Positions 9,318-17,585 of a DNA stretch of 64,000 nucleotides are shown here, one piece after another. Made by a program: the position numbers and the translations under genes. This stretch comes from Rufibacter glacialis. GTDB taxonomy: Bacteria; Bacteroidota; Bacteroidia; Cytophagales; Hymenobacteraceae. The notes under the pieces are model-generated. The model was not told the DNA's origin, searched no databases, and was given only the letters and a program-made list of their open reading frames with translations. Numbering within the stretch: position 1 is the stretch's first letter; every line of letters starts with the position of its first letter. Where the stretch lies: the NCBI RefSeq assembly GCF_008271745.1, contig NZ_VKKZ01000020.1, forward strand, positions 186,001 to 250,000. Direction: 5' to 3'.

Positions 9318-9361
9318 AAGCCAAGACCGGTGCCGCTGGTGCCGGTCTTGGCTTTTTTTTT
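9318..9361 (+). terminator. Intrinsic terminator after DUF4331 gene
   Basis: AAGCCAAGACCGG (9318-9330) pairs with 9342-9354 and is followed by nine T. It is a canonical stem and U-tract directly after the stop codon. Confidence 0.9.
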
Positions 9362-9383
9362 CCTATCTCCAACTTCTTCCCTT

Positions 9384-10727
9384 ATGAAAAAAAACTACCT
9401 CTACCTTTCTGTTCTGGCCACAGTTTTCTTAGTGGCTTTCGGCTTCTTCTACCTGTACAAAGGCCAGCAGGAACCAGCCATTCCGGCATTGAAAGAACGC
9501 ACGGGCCCTATCTCCACCTCCAGCGAATGGCTCAACACCAAAGCAGCCATCCAGGGCCTGCAAAGGACGCTGCGCGAAAAACCCAATGACCACAGAAGCA
9601 AATTATTGCTGGCCTTGGCCTACATGCAGGAAGCCCGCGTCACCGGTGATCACCCCTACTACTTCCCGGCCGCCTTGAAACTGACAGAGGAAGTGCTGGA
9701 GGACGATCCTAAAGAACCCGTTATGGTGTATGAAGCCACCGTGGCCAAAGCGTCTATCCTGCTTTCGCTGCACCAGTTCCACCAGGCCCTGGCCACAGGA
9801 AAAGCCGCCCAGGCCATCAACCCCAGAGGGGCGGCAGTGTACGGCGTTCTCTGTGATGCTTACCTGGAATTAGGTCAGTACGAAGAGGCCATTGCTATGG
9901 CCGACAAGATGGCCTCCCTGCGCCCTGACCTGAAATCCTATTCCCGTATTTCTTACCTACGGGAGATCCACGGCGATCTTCCGGGGGCTATAGAAGCCAT
10001 GCAAGCCGCCGTGAAAGCAGGTTTTCCCGGGCTGGAGCAAACCGCCTGGTGCCAGGTGGCCCTTGGGCACCTATATGAGAAAACCGGCGATCTGAATAAA
10101 GCAGAATTGCAGTACAAGATTGCCCTGGCTGATTACAACCAGTACGCTTTTGCCCTGGGCGGCTTGGGCCGGCTCGCCTTAAAGAGAAACCAGCCAAAGC
10201 AGGCGCTGGAATTTTTCACCAAAGCAGCCAACACCTTGCCTGAGTTTTCCTTCCAGGAGGAATTAGTGCGGTATTACCAAAAACACGGGCAAAACGGCAA
10301 GGCCGAAGAAACCCTGCAGGAGCTGATTGAGGGCATGGAGGAAGACCAGGAAGCGGGCCACACCGTGGATCTGGAATTAGCCAACATCCACCAGGAATTA
10401 AAGAAAGATTACCCTACCGCCCTGGAATACGCCCTTAAAGAATACAAAACCCGGCCCGCCAACATTGACGTGAACAAGACGCTGGCCAACATCTATTACC
10501 ACCAGCAGCAGTACCCCAAGGCCGCCTTCCATATCAAGAAAGCCACCCGCACCAACAGCCAGGACGCGGATCTTCTGTGTCTGGCCGGCCTCATCAACTA
10601 CCGCATGGGCAACCTGGCCGCCGGGCAAAACCTGATCAGGAAGTCGTTTACCATCAACCCGTACCAAACCAGCCCGCTGGGCTCAGAAGCAAAAAGCCTG
10701 TTGGGTTCTTCCTTGTCCAAAATATAA
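9384..10727 (+). CDS. Membrane-anchored tetratricopeptide repeat protein
   Basis: A 447-residue protein with an N-terminal hydrophobic anchor (YLYLSVLATVFLVAFGFFYLY) and then repeated TPR helices from about residue 50 to the end, for example GHLYEKTGDLNKAELQYKIA and ALGGLGRLALKRNQPKQALE. TPRs mediate protein contacts; no enzymatic domain is seen. ATG 9384 is preferred because the upstream in-frame ATG at 9330 lies inside the terminator of the preceding gene. Only 9 bp separate its stop from the TonB receptor gene, so the two are co-transcribed. Confidence 0.85.
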   Translation: MKKNYLYLSVLATVFLVAFGFFYLYKGQQEPAIPALKERTGPISTSSEWLNTKAAIQGLQRTLREKPNDHRSKLLLALAYMQEARVTGDHPYYFPAALKLTEEVLEDDPKEPVMVYEATVAKASILLSLHQFHQALATGKAAQAINPRGAAVYGVLCDAYLELGQYEEAIAMADKMASLRPDLKSYSRISYLREIHGDLPGAIEAMQAAVKAGFPGLEQTAWCQVALGHLYEKTGDLNKAELQYKIALADYNQYAFALGGLGRLALKRNQPKQALEFFTKAANTLPEFSFQEELVRYYQKHGQNGKAEETLQELIEGMEEDQEAGHTVDLELANIHQELKKDYPTALEYALKEYKTRPANIDVNKTLANIYYHQQQYPKAAFHIKKATRTNSQDADLLCLAGLINYRMGNLAAGQNLIRKSFTINPYQTSPLGSEAKSLLGSSLSKI

Positions 10728-10736
10728 ACGCGGGCT

Positions 10737-13013
10737 ATGAGAAGATTCCTGGTACTACTGATCCTGTGTGTACTCCTGTCCCCGGCGGCTTGCTATGCGC
10801 ATGGGGTGGCCATCAAAGGCCTGGTGTACGGAAAAAATACCCTGGTTCCGCTGGAAGGAGCCGTGGTGTCCTTGGCTCCCCTGCAAAAGGTCTCCATCAC
10901 CGACCGGTTTGGCAAATACGCTTTTTATGATCTACCGGCTGGGGCTTACCAACTCACGGTGTCTTACCTGGGCTTTTTGCAGGAAGTGAAAACCGTGACC
11001 GTCTCCCCTACTGAACCGGCCCTGGTGACTTCTTATCTGGAAACCAGCAACCTGGAACTGCAGGAGGTTTCCGTGGTGGCTAAAAAGGAGAACCCGCTGC
11101 ACCTCATCAGTGCCGTAGACGCCCAATTGCGCCCTATCCAGAATGCCCAGGAGATGCTGCGCATGGTGCCGGGCCTGGTCATTGCCCAGCACGCGGGCGG
11201 TGGCAAAGCCGAGCAGATCTTTCTGCGCGGCTTTGACATTGACCACGGCACCGACATCAGCCTGACCGCCGATGGCCTGCCGGTGAACATGGTCTCCCAC
11301 GCCCACGGCCAGGGGTATTCAGACCTGCACTTCCTCATACCTGAGACCATTGAGGCGGTGGATTTCGGGAAAGGGCCCTATCACGCTGAGAAAGGGAATT
11401 TCGCCACCGCCGGCTACGCCGATTTCAGGACCCGACGGGTATTGGACCAGAACATGGTGAAACTGGAGGCGGGCGTGTTTGACACCTACCGGGCCGTGGG
11501 CATGGTGAACCTGCTGGGCCCGAATGCGCGCCTCCGGCAGCAGAATGCCTACCTTGCCTCTGAGTTCCTGTTCAGCAACGGCTATTTTGAATCGCCGCAG
11601 GGCTTAGAACGGTTCAATGTGCTGGGGCGTTACCAGGGTATTTTCAACGAAAACACCATTTTCTCCGCCTCGCTCTCGGGCTTCAAGAGCAGTTGGGATG
11701 CCTCGGGCCAGATTCCGGAACGGGCCATTAACAATGGCAGCATTACCCGGTTTGGGGCCATTGATGATACCGAGGGCGGCTACACCTCCCGCTACAACGC
11801 CAACCTTACCTTAGATAAAACCTTCGGCAACGGGGGGCTTTTTTCTAACCAGGCCTACGCCGTGAAGTATGGGTTTGAGCTGTACTCCAACTTCACCTTC
11901 TTCCTGAACGACCTGGAAAACGGGGACCAGATCAGGCAGAAGGAAAACCGGGAAATCTACGGCTACCGGGGCAGCTACGAGCAGGCAGGTAAACTGCTGG
12001 GCCTGCCGCTGCGCCACAAGGTGGGCCTGGGGTTCAGGTATGACAACATCCATGACTCGGAACTGTCCCGTACCCTCAGCCGTACCTACACGCTCTCGCA
12101 GGTGCAGAAGGGAGACATCCAGGAACTGAACGCTTACGCTTACCTAAGCGAGACCTGGGAACTCACCCCCCGCTTCACCGTGCAAGCCGCGCTTCGGGCT
12201 GACCGTTTGTTCTTTACGTACCGCAGTGCCTTGGAGCAGGCAGAGGGAGCCCTGGTGCAGAAGAACGCGCAGAACCGCTTCAGTCCCAAGCTGAACCTTA
12301 CCTACGCGGTCTCGCCGGTGGTGCAGGTATATGTGCATACGGGCATGGGCTACCATTCCAATGACGCGCGCGTATCGGCGGGGTCCAGCGGCCGGCAGGC
12401 CTTACCCGTTGCCCGGGGAACCGATGTGGGCCTTACCTTCAAGCCCACCAACCGTTGGTTCCTGAACACGGCCCTTTGGGTCCTGGACCTGGATCAGGAG
12501 CTGGTGTACGTGGGTGACGAGGGCGTGGTGGAACCCTCTGGGAGATCGCGCCGGTATGGGGTAGATGTCTCGGTGCGGGGCCAACTAACGGATTACCTGT
12601 ACCTGGATTCGGACCTGAACCTGGCCCGGCCTAGGGCGCGGGATGAGGCCAAAGGTAACAACTATATTCCCTTGGCTCCTACTTTCACCAGCACCGGCGG
12701 CCTGAGTTACCAAAACAAAAAAGGCCTGAAAGGAAGCCTTAGGTACCGTTATGTAGCCGATCGGGCCGCCAATGAAGACTACAGCCTTACCGCCGAGGGG
12801 TATTTCCTGGTAGATGCCGTGGCCAGTTACATGCTTAAAAAACTGGAGTTCAAACTGAGCGGCGAAAACCTGCTGAACAGCGCCTGGAAAGAAGCCCAGT
12901 TTGAAACCGAGTCCCGGTTGCCAGGTGAAATTGACCCTGTCTCCGAGATCCATTTCACGCCAGGTACCCCGTTCTTTCTCAAGTTGGGGGTTTCGTATAC
13001 CTTCGGGTTATAA
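10737..13013 (+). CDS. TonB-dependent outer-membrane receptor
   Basis: A 758-residue protein: signal peptide (residues 1-22), a carboxypeptidase-regulatory-like beta-sandwich (about 25-105; IKGLVYGKNTLVPLEGAVVSL), a plug domain (about 110-230; LRMVPGLVIAQHAGG, IFLRGFDIDHGTDISL), then the 22-strand barrel ending in an aromatic C-terminus (LKLGVSYTFGL). It should import a ligand across the outer membrane using TonB energy. It sits 9 bp behind the TPR gene and downstream of the DUF4331 gene. No SusD partner is present, which argues against a standard polysaccharide locus. The ligand is unknown. Confidence 0.92.
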   Translation: MRRFLVLLILCVLLSPAACYAHGVAIKGLVYGKNTLVPLEGAVVSLAPLQKVSITDRFGKYAFYDLPAGAYQLTVSYLGFLQEVKTVTVSPTEPALVTSYLETSNLELQEVSVVAKKENPLHLISAVDAQLRPIQNAQEMLRMVPGLVIAQHAGGGKAEQIFLRGFDIDHGTDISLTADGLPVNMVSHAHGQGYSDLHFLIPETIEAVDFGKGPYHAEKGNFATAGYADFRTRRVLDQNMVKLEAGVFDTYRAVGMVNLLGPNARLRQQNAYLASEFLFSNGYFESPQGLERFNVLGRYQGIFNENTIFSASLSGFKSSWDASGQIPERAINNGSITRFGAIDDTEGGYTSRYNANLTLDKTFGNGGLFSNQAYAVKYGFELYSNFTFFLNDLENGDQIRQKENREIYGYRGSYEQAGKLLGLPLRHKVGLGFRYDNIHDSELSRTLSRTYTLSQVQKGDIQELNAYAYLSETWELTPRFTVQAALRADRLFFTYRSALEQAEGALVQKNAQNRFSPKLNLTYAVSPVVQVYVHTGMGYHSNDARVSAGSSGRQALPVARGTDVGLTFKPTNRWFLNTALWVLDLDQELVYVGDEGVVEPSGRSRRYGVDVSVRGQLTDYLYLDSDLNLARPRARDEAKGNNYIPLAPTFTSTGGLSYQNKKGLKGSLRYRYVADRAANEDYSLTAEGYFLVDAVASYMLKKLEFKLSGENLLNSAWKEAQFETESRLPGEIDPVSEIHFTPGTPFFLKLGVSYTFGL

Positions 13014-13035
13014 ACCAAGAGAGACTATCATCCCG

Positions 13036-13069
13036 TTTGAGTGCCGTTTTCAAGAAAACGGCACTCAAA
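13036..13069 (+). terminator. Terminator-like hairpin after TonB receptor
   Basis: TTTGAGTGCCGTTTT (13036-13050) pairs perfectly with 13055-13069 around a 4-nt loop, 22 bp after the stop codon. No long U-tract follows, but the stem end is A/T-rich. Confidence 0.75.
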
Positions 13070-13255
13070 CGCTTTCCCCCGCTCGTGTTTTGCCCGGGTC
13101 TCTGCCGTCCTTCCCCGGTTGGGAAGCATACCAGTGTAGAGTTGAATGCAGGGAGCCCTGCAAAAAGGAACAGGCACCCTTTCCCCTGTTCACCTCCTGA
13201 GGCTGGGTTAATTGAAAAGCATGGCCTTTGGGTAGCGGATGAGTTAAAACATGTT

Positions 13256-13263
13256 TAGTTTTG
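13256..13263 (+). promoter_or_regulatory. -7 box TAGTTTTG upstream of AraC gene
   Basis: It matches the Bacteroidota -7 consensus TAnnTTTG. It would start transcription near 13270, which places the TTG codon at 13261 inside the promoter and supports GTG 13300 as the start of the gene. Confidence 0.55.
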
Positions 13264-13299
13264 GACCTACAACTAAGTGGTTCCAGACAGCAGCAGGCG

Positions 13300-14187
13300 G
13301 TGAAAAACATCAGATTCCATAAGACGGTATGCGGGGTAGAGCTATTACTCAATGTAGGGGCTGGGCATGAGCTGCTGGAAATCAATCCGGAATTCAATGC
13401 CCAGGACTCCGGGGTATACACCACCGACTCCTTTGAGATCTATTTTTTCAAAAAGGCGGGCGGCCACGTGATCTTGAACCAGAGGAAAATAGAGATCCGT
13501 GACAACATGGTCCTGTTTATGTCTCCTTTTCAGAAAAGGCACTGGAAACTAGAGGCGGAGCCGGCAGACTACACCTTTCTCATCTTTCAGGAGGATTTCC
13601 TGAATGACTTCTTTGCCGACAAGCTATTCACTTACCGGCTGCTGTATTTCTACCAACTGGACCATGCGCTGGATTTGCCGCTTCAGGCCAGGGAGATGGA
13701 AAGCTTCTGCGAAAAACTGACCGAGATCAAAGGGGAACTGGTGCAACCCAAGCTGGACAGTGAGCACCTGGTTAGGTCCCTTTTGTACTACCTGCTTCTG
13801 AAACTCAACCGGGAGTATGCCACCCAGAACCAGCTGCCCCTGGAGAAACCTGAGAACCACTACGCCTACCAGTTCAAGAAGCTGATAGAGCAACACGTGA
13901 AGGAGATGCAGCGGGTCAACGAGTATGCTGCGCTTTTAGGCATCAGCCGGGTAACGCTCAACAAGGCGGTGCAGGCCCAGTTCAATGTCACCGCCGCGCA
14001 TTTACTCAAACAGCGGCTGGTCTTTGAAATAAAGAACTACCTGATCCATGCTGAACTCACGGTCCATGAGATAGCAGAGGCGCTGCACTTCTCTGAACCT
14101 AACCACCTCATGCGGTTCTTCAAGGCACAGACCGGCTTTACCACCTCCCAATTCTTAGCTGATTATCAAAATGGTACCAAGGCCTAA
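13300..14187 (+). CDS. AraC-family transcriptional regulator
   Basis: A 295-residue regulator with an N-terminal cupin-like sensing half (about residues 10-150) and a C-terminal double helix-turn-helix domain (about 195-290). The first HTH is around NEYAALLGISRVTLNKAV and the second around TVHEIAEALHFSEPNHLMRFFKAQTG, the conserved AraC signature. GTG 13300 (VKNIRFHKT) fits the usual N-terminus of Bacteroidota homologs and lies just downstream of a -7 box. The next ATG is far too internal, and TTG 13261 overlaps the promoter. It probably regulates the secreted MBL gene 112 bp downstream. Confidence 0.88.
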   Translation: MKNIRFHKTVCGVELLLNVGAGHELLEINPEFNAQDSGVYTTDSFEIYFFKKAGGHVILNQRKIEIRDNMVLFMSPFQKRHWKLEAEPADYTFLIFQEDFLNDFFADKLFTYRLLYFYQLDHALDLPLQAREMESFCEKLTEIKGELVQPKLDSEHLVRSLLYYLLLKLNREYATQNQLPLEKPENHYAYQFKKLIEQHVKEMQRVNEYAALLGISRVTLNKAVQAQFNVTAAHLLKQRLVFEIKNYLIHAELTVHEIAEALHFSEPNHLMRFFKAQTGFTTSQFLADYQNGTKA

Positions 14188-14299
14188 AGCTTTGGTAGCC
14201 TGGATACCCTTCCCTATTCTGACCTTTGCCCTGCGTTCAAACTCTTTTACCTCAGAAAAAAGAGTGGTTGAAACGCTTCAGTAAATAAATAAAACAGAA

Positions 14300-15133
14300 A
14301 TGAAAAAAGTACTTTTAGCGGTAGCGCTCACCTTATCGGCTACCTTTTCTTTTGCCCAGGGCAAAACCCACCCCAACGCAAGCCTCCAGTTAGTCCGGAA
14401 CGCTACCTTGATCCTGGAGTATGCCGGCCATAAAATCCTGGTGGACCCCATGTTATCTTCTAAAGGAGCGATTGAGTCTTGGGGAGGGGTTGCAAGAAAT
14501 CCAACGGTTGATTTGAAAATACCTGTTGCTCCCCTTATCAAGGACCTGGACCTGGTTATGGTCACCCATAGCCACGCTGATCACTTTGATGAGGCTGCCA
14601 GTAAAGCCCTGCCTAAATCCATTGATCTCATCAACCAACCCGCCGACAAGGATTTCTTTACCAAGGAAGGATTCATAAACGCAGCCGCGCTGGAAGACAA
14701 CAGAACCTGGAAGAACATCAGCATTCACCGGGTAGAGGGACAGCATGGTACCGGCCAGGTATTGAAGATGATGGGCCAGACGTCGGGCTTTGTGCTGAAG
14801 GCCAAAAACCAACCTACCATCTATGTGGTTGGAGATGCCCTCTGGACCGATGAGGTCAAAAAGAACATCAAGACCTTTCAGCCTGACTATATCATTGTCA
14901 ACTCTGGAGGGGCAGTTATAAAAGGATTTGAGCAAACCCCTATCCTGATGGAGGAAGACCAGACCATGGCTTTGATTGGGGAGAGCGGCAAGGCAAAAAT
15001 TATTGCCGTCCATATGGATGCCCTGGATCATTGCCGCACCACCAGAGCCTCCCTCAGGAAGAAAGCGGATGAATGGAAGATCAGTCCTAAAAAACTGATG
15101 ATTCCGCAGGATGGGGAGACGATTGTCTTGTAG
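14300..15133 (+). CDS. Secreted MBL-fold hydrolase (UlaG-like)
   Basis: A 277-residue metallo-beta-lactamase-fold protein with a clear signal peptide (MKKVLLAVALTLSATFSFAQ), so it is exported. The motif THSHADHFD (about residue 92) gives the metal-binding HxHxDH; later ligands probably sit in GDALW (about residue 178) and VHMDALDH (about 238). The short ILEYAGHKILVDPML start is typical of the UlaG/YcbL-like branch. It follows the AraC gene at a 112-bp distance, which suggests induction by that regulator. The substrate is unknown. Confidence 0.85.
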   Translation: MKKVLLAVALTLSATFSFAQGKTHPNASLQLVRNATLILEYAGHKILVDPMLSSKGAIESWGGVARNPTVDLKIPVAPLIKDLDLVMVTHSHADHFDEAASKALPKSIDLINQPADKDFFTKEGFINAAALEDNRTWKNISIHRVEGQHGTGQVLKMMGQTSGFVLKAKNQPTIYVVGDALWTDEVKKNIKTFQPDYIIVNSGGAVIKGFEQTPILMEEDQTMALIGESGKAKIIAVHMDALDHCRTTRASLRKKADEWKISPKKLMIPQDGETIVL

Positions 15134-15167
15134 TACTATCCAGGATTACTACTTCTTTTAGTGAAAA

Positions 15168-15215
15168 AAGAGGTAGAGAGAGGCCCCAAGAATAAGGGGC
15201 TTCGCTCCACCTCTT
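15168..15215 (+). terminator. Nested-stem terminator after MBL gene
   Basis: The outer stem AAGAGGT (15168-15174) pairs with 15209-15215 and an inner GCCCC pairs with GGGGC. CTCTTTT follows. The internal loop is large, so this is a moderate call. Confidence 0.55.
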
Positions 15216-15323
15216 CTCTTTTGCGGCTCCTAAGATTATTCCTTGTCTTGTTCAACAACTGGTGTGCCTCCTCGTAATAAGAAGACCACTTTTGGGAAAA
15301 CACGCCTTAATCAGACCTTGACC

Positions 15324-15551
15324 ATGGAAGAGCAAAATAAAAAAGAGCAGGACCCAAACCCCACCCCAGGGAAGAAGAGCGAGGAAGATTCGCATGCTAG
15401 CTATACACCAGACGCGGAGGAATTGAGAAACAGCGCCTCCTCCTCTACCTATGATGCGGGCACCTCGGGCAACACCGGCCACGAGGGCTTCCTTTCCCGC
15501 CAGGACGAAGATGACCTGAAAAGCAGAACAAACGAGCCAGAGAACAGATAA
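15324..15551 (+). CDS. Small acidic hydrophilic protein, unknown
   Basis: A 75-residue protein starting at ATG 15324, extremely hydrophilic (Glu, Asp, Asn, Ser, Lys) and low in complexity, probably disordered in solution. No signal or membrane segment is visible. A strong terminator follows 26 bp after the stop, supporting a real transcription unit. Many Bacteroidota carry similar short disordered proteins of unknown role. I do not recognise a named family. Confidence 0.6.
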   Translation: MEEQNKKEQDPNPTPGKKSEEDSHASYTPDAEELRNSASSSTYDAGTSGNTGHEGFLSRQDEDDLKSRTNEPENR

Positions 15552-15577
15552 GCCAAATTCTGCTATTCGTATCTCTA

Positions 15578-15620
15578 AAGAGAAAGCCATAGATCAAGGT
15601 CTATGGCTTTCTCTTATTTT
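15578..15620 (+). terminator. Strong intrinsic terminator
   Basis: AAGAGAAAGCCATAGA (15578-15593) pairs perfectly with 15600-15615 around a 6-nt loop and is followed by ATTTT. Confidence 0.85.
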
Positions 15621-15851
15621 AGGCGGTCTGGTGTTTCTGGGCTGTTTTCTTTAATTATGCCAGAAAACGCGCTGTTCTTCCTAAGGATATGCCTGCAATA
15701 GACTGGTAGCGCCTTTTTATATAGGGCGATAGAATAATGATTTGTCTTCAAAGGAGGCTACCTTTCCTCTGGGTTCAGCTTTCCTCCTCCTTTCCCTCTA
15801 AATAATTCTTGCTTCTTTCTTTGAGGAACTGTATTATTATAAGCTTTTAGA

Positions 15852-15901
15852 CCTATAACAACTATTTATAGGTTAAAAGACTTATAAAAACAACTTATAA
15901 G
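15852..15901 (+). promoter_or_regulatory. Two tandem 21-bp dyads, candidate operator of the SatD-like operon
   Basis: Site 1 (15852-15872) is CCTATAA-N7-TTATAGG and site 2 (15881-15901) is CTTATAA-N7-TTATAAG. Both are perfect dyads with 7-bp half-sites and identical spacing, their centres 29 bp apart, and the second ends 18 nt before the TTG start at 15920. The 29-bp spacing is close to but not exactly three helical turns. This layout is typical of a repressor or activator binding as two dimers. The HTH protein encoded immediately downstream is the obvious candidate ligand, but this is an inference. Confidence 0.7.
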
Positions 15902-15919
15902 GATTCTTCCCTAACTCCT

Positions 15920-16645
15920 TTGGAAACAGAAGCCAAAACCATCGCCGTCTTAACCGGCGACATTGTGGAATCAACGCTCCTTTCTGCGACAGAAAGAACC
16001 CGGCTCAACCAAGCCTTAACCCAGGGCCTCACCACCTTAGTGGGCAAAGACCAGCATGAAATCTTCCGGGGAGACAGTTTCCAGATCTTACTGGAAGACC
16101 CTAGCCTGGCTCTGAAAACGGCCTTACAGGTAAGGTGCCTCCTCCGGAAAAGCCTTATCTCAGACCAGCTCCAGCAGGACGTTACCCAGGAAAAGACCGA
16201 AGGGATTGAGAATAAGAAGGCCAACCCGCTCCTTTACTCCTACAAAAAGGAAGTAGTGGATGCCCGTATTGCCATAGGTTTGGGAAAAACAGGTTATAAA
16301 AGCCCCCACATCAGAACCTCAGACGGAGAAGCCTTTCAACTGTCGGGGCGGGCGCTGGACAGTTTGAAAAGCAAAGGCCCCCGCCTGGTGGTGGCCACGC
16401 CTCACCAAGAATTCAATGCCTACCAAGAGGTGATCTGTTCTTTTCTGGATGTGTTCATCAACAGCTGGTCATTGCAACAAGCCGAGGTGGTCTTTGAGCT
16501 GCTGGAAGGAAAGAAACAACAGGAGATCGCGGAGATGCTACACATCAGCCAGGCCTCCGTTAGCCAACGCACCACCACCGCCCATTGGCAGGAAGTGGAA
16601 AAAGCGCTGGCCCTGTTCCAGAAAAAAACCCAACAACTCTTCTAA
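15920..16645 (+). CDS. SatD-like regulatory protein with C-terminal HTH
   Basis: A 241-residue protein. The N-terminal half starts AVLTGDIVESTLL, the pattern of SatD-like/nucleotide-cyclase-fold proteins. The C-terminal ~65 residues (QQAEVVFELLEGKKQQEIAEMLHISQASVSQR) form a helix-turn-helix like sigma-region-4 or LuxR-type domains. The only in-frame start that keeps the conserved N-terminus is TTG 15920; no ATG exists between the upstream stop at 15869 and the conserved block. Its stop overlaps the next ATG by one base (TAATG), so it is translationally coupled to a DUF3307 membrane protein. Two dyad sites sit just upstream. SatD is known from Streptococcus acid-tolerance work; the Bacteroidota role is unknown. 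Confidence 0.78.
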   Translation: METEAKTIAVLTGDIVESTLLSATERTRLNQALTQGLTTLVGKDQHEIFRGDSFQILLEDPSLALKTALQVRCLLRKSLISDQLQQDVTQEKTEGIENKKANPLLYSYKKEVVDARIAIGLGKTGYKSPHIRTSDGEAFQLSGRALDSLKSKGPRLVVATPHQEFNAYQEVICSFLDVFINSWSLQQAEVVFELLEGKKQQEIAEMLHISQASVSQRTTTAHWQEVEKALALFQKKTQQLF

Positions 16646-17421
16646 TGGCCGGCTTTACCCAACCAGAAATCCTGCTCCTGCTCAAACTGGTGCTGGCGCA
16701 TTGTCTCACTGATTTCGCGCTGCAGCCCAGCAAATGGGTAGAAGACCGCGCGCGCCGGAAATACAAGTCAAAGTACCTGTACTACCACATAGGCCTGACC
16801 GGAGCCGTCACCCTGCTGCTAACCCAGAGTTGGGACCTCACCCTTTGGATTACTGCCACCCACCTGCTCATTGACCTCTGGAAAGCGTACCAGAAACGCA
16901 ACACATTCTATTTCCTATTAGACCAGGTCTTGCATTTTGTGGTGCTAGGTACAGGCTGGCTTTTCTACGTAGAGGGTCGGGTGGCGCCCGAGGCCGTGCT
17001 CATGAATTATCGGTTCATGGTCTACCTTACCGGCTTTTTCATAGCCACCTTTCCGCTAAGTATTGTGATCAAGGTGCTCACGGCCAAATGGGGAAACGGA
17101 CACCGCCAACCGCGGACCAGAACAACCAGTGAAAACGGAAGTACTGCGGGAAGCCCACCCAGCGTACCAGAAGACAGCCGGTGGACCGAATTAAAAGAGG
17201 CCGGGCGCTGGATAGGCATTATTGAGCGGGTGCTTATTATCTCCTTCGTGCTGCTGGACCAGTATGAAGCCATCGGGTTCCTCATTGCCGCCAAAACCAT
17301 TATCCGGTTCAAGGAAACCGACCAACGCAAATCAGAATACTTCCTGTTTGGCACCCTGCTCAGCATCAGCCTTTCCATCTTTTTGGCGCTGGGCATGAAG
17401 CTGCTGTTGGGCTTGAAGTAA
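16645..17421 (+). CDS. DUF3307 integral membrane protein
   Basis: A 258-residue membrane protein. The start LLLLKLVLAHCLTDFALQP followed by YLYYHIGLTGAVTLLL, with conserved histidines and aspartates in membrane segments, matches DUF3307. About six hydrophobic helices are visible, with a hydrophilic Arg/Thr/Ser-rich loop (about residues 150-185) before the last two or three. ATG 16645 overlaps the SatD-like stop codon by 1 nt. The SatD-like regulator and DUF3307 therefore form a two-gene unit, consistent with a sensor/regulator controlling its own membrane partner. The molecular function is not known. Confidence 0.85.
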   Translation: MAGFTQPEILLLLKLVLAHCLTDFALQPSKWVEDRARRKYKSKYLYYHIGLTGAVTLLLTQSWDLTLWITATHLLIDLWKAYQKRNTFYFLLDQVLHFVVLGTGWLFYVEGRVAPEAVLMNYRFMVYLTGFFIATFPLSIVIKVLTAKWGNGHRQPRTRTTSENGSTAGSPPSVPEDSRWTELKEAGRWIGIIERVLIISFVLLDQYEAIGFLIAAKTIIRFKETDQRKSEYFLFGTLLSISLSIFLALGMKLLLGLK

Positions 17422-17585
17422 TAAAAGAAGAAGCCGCTCAGTGCCTTGCAGTTTCAGATGAAGGAGCAGGGTTAGGCAGGTTGGATAAATAGTCAGCCCT
17501 GTTCATTTCTTCTACTAGGGATCTAATGGAGTGTCTTATTCGTTTAACCCTCGTTTTCTAAAAAGGCTACCAAATCACAACAATG

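Noticed and set aside
13261-13299. TTG 13261 as start of the AraC gene
   Set aside because: It lies inside the TAGTTTTG promoter box, and the family N-terminus begins at GTG 13300.
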